Shown: one piece after another, positions 48,871-58,029 of the stretch
How positions within the stretch are numbered: the first letter of the stretch is position 1
How the letters are laid out: every line of letters starts with the position of its first letter
Assembly (NCBI RefSeq): GCF_035594125.1
Contig: NC_087173.1
Location: forward strand, 11,837,986 to 11,901,985
DNA: 64,000 bases
Direction of reading: 5' to 3'
Source: Scylla paramamosain
Lineage: Eukaryota; Arthropoda; Malacostraca; Decapoda; Portunidae
Notes under the pieces: generated by a model
The model's database searches: none
Seen by the model: only the letters and a program-made list of their open reading frames with translations
What the model was told of the DNA's origin: nothing
Made by a program: the position numbers and the translations under genes

Positions 48871-48885
48871 CACCACCACCACACC
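48735..48885. repeat. (TTTA)n and (CTA)n/(CAC)n arrays
   Basis: Tetranucleotide TTTA run at about 48735-48778 and triplet CTA run at about 48808-48860 grading into CAC, just upstream of the first HERC-like exon. Confidence 0.92.
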
Positions 48886-49037
48886 ACCATAACCACACAA
48901 CACTCCAATAGCACTTTCTCCTCCTCACCACCTGTTCTCTCACCTGCAGAATTAATTGATGAGCTACAGAACTACAGCATCGTTCAGGTGGCAGCCGGAG
49001 ACCAGCACTCTCTTGCTCTCACCTCCTGGGGCCTGGT

Positions 49038-49041
<4 letters not shown>

Positions 49042-49090
<49 letters not shown>

Positions 49091-49174
49091 TGTGATGTGT
49101 GTGTGTGTGCGTGTGTGTGTGTGTGTGAAAGAGAGAGAGAGAGAGAGTAGAAATAATTTTGTTGTTGTAGTAGC

Positions 49175-49211
<37 letters not shown>

Positions 49212-49230
49212 AATACATTTTCATTTTCCT
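49042..49230. repeat. (GA)n/(GT)n microsatellites at a HERC-like donor
   Basis: GA array at 49042-49088 beginning 6 bp after the GTGAGT donor, a short GT run, and two further GA runs to about 49210. Confidence 0.93.
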
Positions 49231-49249
49231 CTTCTTATCAATATATATA

Positions 49250-49703
49250 CAGTAAAATTCCTCTTATCTGGCATCAACGGGACCGCCGACATGTCAGATA
49301 CTTGAATATTGCCGGATACTTGAATAGAAGTGAAATTATGTCCACAATCACCACCCTACACTCACGCATCTTACCATAACAAAGATCAGCTGATCTTAAT
49401 CAGCAGCTGATCTGATCAGCTGCTTAAGTGTAAGCACAACACGCTTCCTCTTTTCTACAACTTTAGGCATGATGAAGACGTCAGGCGATAAACAGTGCAC
49501 ACGCGGGACTGAGTCACTCAGTAAACACAGTGCAGTGGGCCGCGGGTGGCGCGAAGCAGTACGCTCTGGTGGCGAGGGGACAAAGTATGCCTTGCGCGGG
49601 AATTTTAATCGATTTTGTGAGTACACATTGATTTTTTATTGATTTTAAGGCTCAGGGAAAAATGTGCCGGATACTCGAATGCCGGATGAGAGGGATTTTA
49701 CTG
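49250..49703 (-). mobile_element. Internally deleted Tigger/pogo DNA transposon (MITE-like)
   Basis: Terminal inverted repeats: left CAGTAAAATTCCTCTTATC, and inward from the right CAGTAAAATCCCTCTCATC, each flanked by TA. Length 454 bp. On the minus strand a frame contains MPKVVEKRKRVVLTLKQ, the typical start of Tigger/CENP-B-like transposases (basic N-terminus before the first helix-turn-helix), which breaks off after a few residues. It is therefore a deletion derivative of a full Tigger, inserted in an intron of the HERC-like copy. Confidence 0.82.
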
Positions 49704-49844
49704 TATATTCAAATTATTTCTCCTAGACAGGTTAGGTTCTCTCCCTCTCCCTCTCTCTCTAATCTCCCCTCTCACTCTCTCTCTCTCTCTCTTTAAAGTT
49801 ATATTATATCTTAAGTTAAGTTGGGTTTTGTTAGGTTAGGTCTT

Positions 49845-49982
<138 letters not shown>

Positions 49983-50090
49983 GAATCCTGGCTTGCCTCT
50001 CTTCCAAGGGACTTTACACTAAGGCTGGTTACTGTGTACAAGAATATGGTGGTACAAATCCTGAATTCAGCTCACCAATCTAGCTCTGAG

Positions 50091-50135
<45 letters not shown>

Positions 50136-50504
50136 GGTTTGTAAGAGTGTGCATTGAGAGTGTATGTGTGTGTTTTGAGTGTAAGAGAAAGAGAGAGAAG
50201 TATAATTGTCTGTGTACTACTACTACTACTACTACTGCTACTCAGACCACCACCACTACCACAACCAGATCTTAACCAAACCTAACCTAACCAAACCACA
50301 CCACAGAGAGACCGGCGTGCCCTCGTGTCTTCCCTGCAGCTGTTGTCCCTGGTCCACGGTCTGAACTTCCAAGCCGGCTGCCGAGTGGGGTGGTTGAACT
50401 ACGACGACTGTTACATCCCAGAAATTGCAGAGAAAATTGATATTAGGAATGATTACTTGAACTAGATGAACAGCAGGCTTCACCCGATGTCCAGGAGGGA
50501 GGTG

Positions 50505-50960
50505 GGTGTGTGTGTGTGGGGGTGTAGGGGTGTTTGAAGGTGGGTGAGTGATTTTGGGGTGTTTGGGTGTGTTTTAGGGTGTTTAGATGTGTTTTGGTGT
50601 GTTTTTTGGGGTGTCTGGGTGTGTTTTTGGGGTGTTTGGGAGGTGGGTGACCATGTTGGGGGGTGTTTGTGTGTATATTGGGGGTGGTTGTGAATGGGTG
50701 ACTGTGTTTGGGGGAGCTTTCAATGTTGAACACTTAAAAACATCCTTTAAAATTGACAATTCCTTTAATTTTAACTGAGAGACCCTTAGAAACACCCTTT
50801 AAAAATTTAAATCCCTTTATTTATTCTCTTAAGCCCTTAAAAACACCCTTTAAAAGACACCAAACCTTTAAATAGCCTCATAAACCCTTAAAATCACCCT
50901 TCTACCTTTTATTTACCCCCTTAAAACCCTTAAATACACCCTTTAACTCTTCATTTACCC
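50505..50960. repeat. Direct repeat, copy 1 (HERC-like intron)
   Basis: A GT-rich GGGTGTTTGG-type segment followed by an AT-rich segment of repeated CCCTTAAAAACACCCTTTAAA units. It matches 53205-53680 closely over most of its length, including the landmark GGGGGAGCTTTCAATGTTGAA. Confidence 0.9.
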
Positions 50961-52049
50961 CTTCAACTCTTAAAAACAACTTTAACTAATCCAATCCTTT
51001 ACATTACAGAGTCCAATCCTGTTCTGTGAGTATCCATTCTTGTTCGACCCTCAGGCCAAGACGCTGCTGCTCAGGTGTGACGCCACTCGTCAGATGAGAA
51101 CGAGGTGCAGGACAAATTAGGTTTGGTTTACATATGTTTATTTGTTTATTTGTATATAGGTGGGGCAGGTGGGGTACAGAAGGAATTTTTCTTGCTCCTC
51201 CTAAGAGATATTTTGAATCCAGACTATGGTATGTTTACTGAGTTCCCCGACACAAGAAGGATTTGGTTCAAGGAGGGAGCTCTGGAGGCGGCTGCTACCT
51301 ATGTGTTGATTGGTGAGGCCCTGGGGGTGTCTGGGGGAGTGTAGGGAAGTTTATGGGGGTCTGGGGAGCATCTGGGGGTGTGTGGGAAGGCTTATTAGGT
51401 CAAGGAGCTCTTCAAATTGACAAACGCTTGAATTTATTGGTCATAATCCGTTAAAACACCCTTTAAAATAGATAGATCTTTTCATTTAGGGTGTTTTTGG
51501 TGTGTTTGTGGGATGTGTTGGGGTGTAAAAATGTGTTTTGGGGTGAAAATGAGTGTTTTGCAGGTATTTTTTGGGTGAAAATGTGTTTTGCAGGTATTTT
51601 GGGGTGAACATGTGTTTTGAGAATGTTTTTAGGGTGAAAATGTATGTTTTAAGGATGTGCTGGAGATGCGAGTGTGTGTGTTTTTTAGTGTTTAAATGTT
51701 TTCAGGATGAGAGACTGTTTTTGTAATGTTTTGGTTGTGGAAGGTGTGTTTGGGGTGAAAATGTGTTTAGGGATGTTTTGGAAAGTGATTTTTTGGGTGG
51801 AAAAATGTGTTTGGTTTTCTTGTACAATAGAAAAGTGTGTTGAGTGATTTTTTTGAGTTTAAATGTGTGTTTTTGGGTGTTTTGGAATTGATAGAATGAT
51901 TTTTGGGGTGTTTTTGGGGAGTTTCACTGTTTTTTTAGGGTGTTTTGGAAAAGAAGTGTGTATTTGTGTTTTTTTATGCTCTTTGTTGAGTGAAAGACTG
52001 AATTTTTGTGCTTTTTGAAGACAAAACACTAATTTATACATTTTAAAGA

Positions 52050-52085
52050 ATGATATATGTATTTTACCTCCTACTACTACTATTT

Positions 52086-52130
<45 letters not shown>

Positions 52131-52150
52131 ATACTAATACTAATACTTCC
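52050..52150. repeat. (TAC)n triplet array
   Basis: CTA/TAC triplets ending directly at the acceptor of the HERC-like exon at 52153. The preceding intron (51313-52050) is made of degenerate GGGTGTTTTGG-like units. Confidence 0.9.
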
Positions 52151-52964
52151 AGGCATTGTGTGTGGACTGGCAATCTACAACTTCACCATCATCAACCTGC
52201 CCTTCCCAATTGCACTGTACAAGAAGTTACTGTGAGAGACTAGGCTTGGATGACCTCACCGACCTTGACCCGCAGCTGACCAGGTGTGTCACTTGTGCAG
52301 GGTCGTGTAGGGTTGCCCAGAAAGTCGTTTTCTGCTGTGTTTTGGGAGTGAATGAGTGTGTTTTGGGTGTGTTTGGTGATGTTTGAGTGTGTTATAAGGT
52401 GTTTTGGGGGTGGAAAAAGTGTTTTTGGTGTGTGTGTATGTGTTTGGGGGTGTTTTGGGATGTTTTGTGGTGTTTTTGGGGTGTTTGTAAGTGTTTGTGA
52501 GTGAAAAAAGTACTTTCTCTCTCCCCTGAATCTAGTGGAGTGAGGCAGGAGTACTTGAGGGGCTGAGGATGGCTTGAGTGAGTGTGTGAATTCTGTACCA
52601 CCACTACAACAACAACAACAACAACAACAACAACTACTGCCACTATTTCCCAAGTCGCTGTGAAATCTACTTTTTATACAGCAATTACAACAACTATTTA
52701 CAATACTACACCACCACTGTCACTACCACAGCAACAACTACAGCTACCACTATTTTCCAGGTCACTGCGAGATCTGCTGGAGTACAAGGGAGGTGACGAG
52801 GAGGAAGTTTATGGCCTCGACTTCACTTTGACCCAGGATTACTTTGGGGAGTGCAAGAGTGTCCCCCTGAAGGCTGGAGGGGAGGAGATGTCAGTCACAC
52901 AGCAGAACAAGTAAGAATTGGTGGTGTTTTGGTGTTTATTGGTGTGTTTTGAGGTCAATGTACA

Positions 52965-53205
52965 CTTCTCACCTCTAACTGTCTTTCTTCAGCCTCTCTC
53001 TCTTCTCTGACTGTCTTCAGCCTCTCTCTCTCTCTCTCTCCTCTGACTGTCTTCAGCCTCTCTCTCTCTCTCCTCTAACTGACTGTCTTTAGCCTCTCTC
53101 TCTCTCTCTCATCACTGCAGTGTTGCATCTCTAGCTATCTTTTACTGCTGTTTTCACGCTAACTGTTCCTCTGATCTTGCTAACTGCATGCCTCCCTTCC
53201 TCCCT
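52965..53205 (+). mobile_element. LINE fragment with internal (CT)n expansions
   Basis: Matches the intron 36 LINE at about 41265-41395 (CTAACTGACTGTCTTCAGGC, GTTGCATATCTAGCTGTCTT, TGATCTTGCTAACTGCATGCC). Here the segment CTGACTGTCTTCAGCCTCTCTCTC is repeated about four times with CT runs of different length. Confidence 0.82.
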
Positions 53206-53680
53206 GTGTTTGGGTGTGCTTTGGGGTGTTTAGATGTGTTTTGGTGTGTTTTTGGGGTGTTTGGGTGTGTTGTTAGGGTGTTTGGGAGGTGGGTGACCAT
53301 GTTTGGGGGTGTTTGTGTGTGTATTGGGGGTGTTTGTGAATGGGTGACTGTGTTTGGGGGAGCTTTCAATGTTGAACGCTTAAAAACATCCTTTTGAAAT
53401 TGACAGTTCCTTTAATTTTAACTGACAAACCCTTAGAAACACCCTTTAAAAATTGAAAACCCTTTATTTATTCTCTTAAACCCTTAAAAACATTCTTTAA
53501 AATTGACATTTCCTTTAATTTTAACTGAGAGACCCTTAGAAACACCCTTTAAAAATTGAAAGCCCTTTATTTATTCTCTTAAGCCCTTAAAAACACCCTT
53601 TAGAAGACACCAAACCTTTAAATAGCCTCATAAACCCTTAAAATCACCCTTCTACCTTTTATTTACCCCCTTAAATGTAG
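53205..53680. repeat. Direct repeat, copy 2
   Basis: Second copy of the 50.5-50.96 kb segment. It contains an extra internal tandem duplication of about 115 bp (53400-53480 and 53500-53600). A (TA)n run follows at about 53780-53810. Confidence 0.9.
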
Positions 53681-53775
53681 TTGGAAAATGTCATAGGAAA
53701 AAATTGTAGTTAATATTGGATGCAAAATATCAAAGTAAGATTAGGTAACAAATTTTTAATGTTGGGAATAGTAAT

Positions 53776-53811
<36 letters not shown>

Positions 53812-53858
53812 GAGTATATTTTTTGTAACAGTGTGAATGATAAGATTCCACTTTTCAG

Positions 53859-54609
53859 TGTTGCCATGGTGACGGTGGTGGTGGGCATGATACAGATGCG
53901 GGAGCTGGAGTTTGTGCCCGATGGAGACATGCAGCTGGACAAATTCTGTTGCTCATTGCTCAGACTGGAGTTTACATGTATACCTCCTTCACCATCATTG
54001 GTGGACACTTCACCATGAGTGTTAGTGAAATGTGCTGTGTTTGTTAGTTTATTTGTATATCAGAAAAATTTAAGACCAGTTAGTTGTCTAGACTTTTTAA
54101 GTCTTAAAATGAGAAAATAAATCTACATATTTTTTTTAAAAGCAAACAGTTAAGGCATTGTAAAGTAAAAGTCAAAATATATTTTGGTTATCATTTTTTT
54201 TGCAATCAACAACTTTCATGTATAATGAAATAAATACATTCATCAAACTTAATATCATATTTAATAACAGCTAGAGGTACCAATTTGCAGATGTCTATGG
54301 AAAATTTGTATGATAATCTTGTGGCCAACAAAAAAGGATACAATGAATGATGACTTATTATTGTAAGAAATCTTTCAGAGTTGTTGTTGTGTACTTCCAC
54401 ATTCCATAGAGACAGGTTTTTCCTTCACTTTTCAGCATTTAAAAATGTGATAATTTCAACAGGATGCTTGAGCTGTCATGGTGCTGCTGCTGTTGTCTGC
54501 CATCATCCCCCTGACACAGACCACCCTGCAGACCATCTTCATCCTGGGTGTCACACGTCGCTGCTGCTACAGCTCAGAGCAACTGGAGCGCAAGCCAGGA
54601 AGGGAGATG
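53859..54609 (+). pseudogene. Otopetrin proton-channel fragment, two exons, frameshifted
   Basis: Otopetrins are multi-pass proton channels. Exon 53859-54018 reads MVTVVVGMIQMRELEF then, after a one-base deletion near 53945, LLLIAQTGVYMYTSFTIIGG, a transmembrane segment of the C-terminal half. Exon 54463-54609 reads MVLLLLSAIIPLTQTTLQT, FILGVTRRC and SEQLERKPGREM, matching the family block that ends in KPGRE. An in-frame TGA lies at 54469 in that reading. No other exons of the channel were found; the next exon would begin VTFLLVCN in relatives. Orientation is the same as the HERC-like copy 1 kb upstream. Confidence 0.8.
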
Positions 54610-54954
54610 GTAACTTCTCACTTAATTTGTTGTTTATTTGAGGGCCTAATGACAAAGACATAATGGAATAAGTATATGTGAATGTTTGTTTATATCTAGA
54701 TACAGCATTCACATATCTTTTAAGTGCCACCTTCCAAAAGCAATGTCAGCCAGAAAAATAACTGATGAGAATCTAATTACATTTCAAGTCAAAAAGTTTT
54801 CCTTTAACCACTTTGCTCCAGATGCTTAAAAACATGCGTTGCTCACATACATGGTGTCGCGTAGGCTCGTGAGTGGTAACTTATCTAATTTCTAATAATT
54901 TCTAATATAATTTGTTTTTTTTTTTTTTTGTTTTTTTTTTATGTAGGAAGGACA

Positions 54955-55070
54955 CTGGCCAAGGGCAACAAAAATCACAAACAGGAAGTTTAGGCAAGTT
55001 TTTATCCTTATATAAAATGTTGCTAGTGTTAACATATAAAATTGTATTGCATCAAACCTCCATACATTAC
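54955..55070. repeat. Direct repeat around the synthetase-like exon (left copy)
   Basis: CACAAACAGGAAGTTTAGGC through GCATCAAACCTCCATACATT recurs at 56485-56562 with a 20 bp internal deletion. Confidence 0.85.
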
Positions 55071-55244
55071 TCCCCTTCTCTCTTCCTCTCCTCTCCCTCT
55101 CTCTCCCTCCCCTCTCTCACTCTCCTAACTCTCCCCAGGAGAGTCCCCAGTGGTGAGCAGATGGTGATGCTGGAGATGATACTGGCATATTGAGTATTAT
55201 AATTAGCCATAAACACTTGCTTGCTTACTTTCATGTCTACACAG

Positions 55245-55337
55245 GTTCGTTCGATGCAAGGAGTTGGCACAGGAGGCGTCCGAGGCTGTGTAGAGCGGCC
55301 GTCTGAACCTGGTGCCACAGCTTACTATGTTCAACAG
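55245..55337 (+). pseudogene. Probable valyl-tRNA synthetase exon with a stop codon
   Basis: An isolated exon between AG (55244) and GT (55338) reads, completing a Trp with the split codon, WFVRCKELAQEASEAV, then TAG at 55291, then SGRLNLVP. Class I valyl-tRNA synthetases carry a W-(Y/F)VRC..A..A..AV..G.L...P stretch just before the CISRQLWWGH block. No neighbouring exons of that enzyme were recognised. The donor runs into (GT)n. Identification rests on about 25 residues. Confidence 0.5.

Positions 55338-55344
<7 letters not shown>

Positions 55345-55418
<74 letters not shown>
55345..55418. repeat. (GT)n microsatellite at a splice donor
   Basis: Begins within the donor GTGCGTGTGT of the synthetase-like exon. 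(GTCT)n and (CAGT)n degenerate tetramers follow to about 55705. Confidence 0.95.
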
Positions 55419-55420
<2 letters not shown>

Positions 55421-55727
55421 GTGTGGTCATTTCACTATCTATCTATCTGTTTAGTTTGTCTCCATCTGTCTGTCTTTCTGTCATTGGTCTGTCTGTCTGT
55501 CTGTGTATTGCAATGATTTTTCAGTTATGTATTTTATTTTTTATTCTTGTGTACTTGTGTCTGTCTGTATGTATGTATGTATCAGTCAGTGAGTCAGTCA
55601 GTCAGTCACTCAGTTAGTCAGTTAGTCAGTCATTCAGTCAGTCAGTTAGTCAGTCATTCAGTCAGTTAGTGAGTTAGTCAGTTAGTCAGTCTGTCAGTCA
55701 CTCACACAGTGTTAATCCTCCTCTTCC

Positions 55728-55870
55728 TCCTCCTCCTCCTCCTCCTCCTCCTCCTCCTCCTCCTCCTCCTCCTCCTCCTCCTCCTCCTCCTCCTCCTCGT
55801 CCACCTCCTCCTCCTCCTCCTCCTCCTCCTCCTCCTCCTCCTCCTCCTCCTCCTCCTCCTCCTCCTCCTG
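55728..55870. repeat. (CTC)n triplet array
   Basis: About 140 bp of CTC with one GTCCAC interruption. Poly-Leu and poly-Arg frames here are artefacts. GT arrays follow at 55909-55944 and 56091-56137. Confidence 0.96.
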
Positions 55871-55905
55871 TTCCCCACCACCCCTGCCGAGAGGTGAGTG
55901 TATGT

Positions 55906-55947
<42 letters not shown>

Positions 55948-56083
55948 TAATAATAGTAATGCTATGTACATATATAAATACTGTTAATATTATTGATAAA
56001 AAATATTGATGATGATGATGATGATGATTCAGTGGTGATTATGAAAATGTGCATTACAATATAGGGTAGATATTATTGTTATT

Positions 56084-56139
<56 letters not shown>

Positions 56140-56160
56140 AATAATTGAATAATTGAATAA

Positions 56161-56405
56161 TTGATGCTCTCTCCTTTGCTATTCATTATATACATGGACA
56201 GATGCCTGAAGGAAGTGTGTGTAAGGGAGGATAAAGAGATCATGCTGGCCTATGCAGACGATGTCGCTGTCGTGACAGGAAGCCAACAAGATCTTCAAGA
56301 GGCCATGACAAGATGGAATGATGTTTTAAATAGGGAAGGAATGAGAATGAACAAACAAAAAACTTATTTACTAGTGGACAAGCAACAAGTGATGGTGTGG
56401 CTCTG
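56161..56405 (+). mobile_element. LINE reverse-transcriptase palm fragment
   Basis: An 81-codon frame reads LSPLLFIIYMDRCLKE, then the catalytic AYADDVAVVTGS and NREGMRMNKQKT. The 5' side is cut at a (GT)n plus ATTGAATA repeat. It is a third RT type, different from those at 40.5 and 47.5 kb. Confidence 0.82.
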
Positions 56406-56484
56406 AGCCACTGTAGTAGGGATGTTATGGTTTAAGTGTAGGAAGTTGCAAATGCTCACCTAACAATTGCACCTTAGTAGAAAA

Positions 56485-56562
56485 ACACAAACAGGAAGTT
56501 TATGCAAGTTTTTATCCTTATATAAAATGTTGTATTGCATCAAACCTCCATACATTACTGTC
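56485..56562. repeat. Direct repeat (right copy)
   Basis: Shorter second copy of the 54.96-55.07 kb segment. Right after it, 56574-56635 is an exon-like stretch between AG and GT with the frame MRPVFRKHKHVLNNKKPALVK, which I do not recognise. Confidence 0.8.
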
Positions 56563-57149
56563 TCTATCCAGTATGAGACCGGTGTTCAGGAAGCACAAGC
56601 ATGTGCTGAATAACAAGAAGCCGGCATTGGTGAAGGTGACAACATTTCATCTATTTATACATACTTTTTATTATTAAAGCTTATCTTATAATTATTTCTG
56701 AAGAGATTGACTAATTTTTGTAGTATTTATGACTTAGAACTATGATAAAGCTATGAATTGATATAATTCCTGATTTGTTTTATCTTTTCATTATCCTTCC
56801 TTTGTTAATTGAGCATTTTATATTACTTAGCTTAAAAATGCAAGAACGGTTCAGAAGTATCCAATCTTGGGCTAAGGGCCAAAATTATGGTATCATTCAA
56901 AATGTCCTTCAAAGAAAGCCCTCTGTAATCCAACACACTTAGCCCATTAATCCTTCCATTTCTCATCAATTTGTTCAACATTCATATTTTTCCCTTATAG
57001 GGTTGAACAATTTTCATGGGTTCAGAGCAAAAGGCTTCCTCATTCCTCCCCAAGGTATTCTCGGATGGTAAGCAGGTTTGACTCTGGAGCAAACCTGACC
57101 AAGGGCTACTGCCCAAGGCTACAGAGGTTCCTCTCCCTGAGGCTGAATG

Positions 57150-57600
57150 CACCATGTGAGATGGTTCTGTTATGTGGATGAATGTCATGGTGGATAGCAG
57201 TGCCACCACATTCCTACAATCATCCATCACTCCACTGCTCAAACGCTTCTGCAACCAATGATAGGTATGCTGCCACATTCTGCATGGTCTCCTTGGCTCT
57301 CAGATAAGGATACTGTCAACAGGTTTGGGATTGCCAAAAAATCATAAGGAGCTATGTCTGAAAAGTCCAGAGAGAGAGAGAGAGAGAAAGAATGAGCAAG
57401 AGAAAGAGTAGGATGAAGCAAAGGAAGAGTCAAGAGGGAGGAAGAGAGAGTAGGACAAGAAAAAACAGAACAAATAAATCCCCTACACGTCTTGTCTCCA
57501 TTCACACAAGCCATGAAAAGCTTGTCCATCCCTGAGTGCTCAGAAGCAGTGTTCCACTGATGATGTGGAAACTTGAGACACCCAATCATTTAATGGGCTT
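57150..57600 (-). mobile_element. Possible mariner-like transposase C-terminal remnant
   Basis: On the minus strand a frame contains SDIAPYDFLAIPNLL, resembling the SPDLAP-D-FLFP block around the last catalytic Asp of mariner transposases. In another frame AFEQWSDG-...EC resembles the terminal FEQW..RW..C motif. Several stops. Terminal repeats were not located. Confidence 0.4.
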
Positions 57601-57754
57601 TAGTAGGTTTTGTCACCAGTCTTCTGTGTGTCACTGACTACATTTTGAAATTTTTATCTGTTCTATTTAATTTTGTGTGTATGTACACAATGTTTATGGT
57701 CAATAAACTATTTATAAAACTATTTATCTGTGTGAGTAAGATAAAAGCAGTTAT

Positions 57755-57759
57755 TATTA

Positions 57760-57817
<58 letters not shown>

Positions 57818-57840
57818 ACATTTTCCTCCTTGTATTTAAA

Positions 57841-57876
<36 letters not shown>

Positions 57877-57942
57877 CATGAATTGTTCTTGTTTATAAAT
57901 AAAATACTGTAACTGATTATTATTTTTTTTATCATTCATTTA

Positions 57943-58026
<84 letters not shown>
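57755..58026. repeat. (TTA)n and (CT)n arrays
   Basis: TTA runs at about 57755-57815 and 57841-57877 and a CT array at 57950-58026. Confidence 0.95.
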
Positions 58027-58028
<2 letters not shown>

Positions 58029-58029
58029 A

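Noticed and set aside
55702..55971. Poly-Arg / poly-Leu protein
   Set aside because: Translation of the (CTC)n triplet array; no start context or homology.
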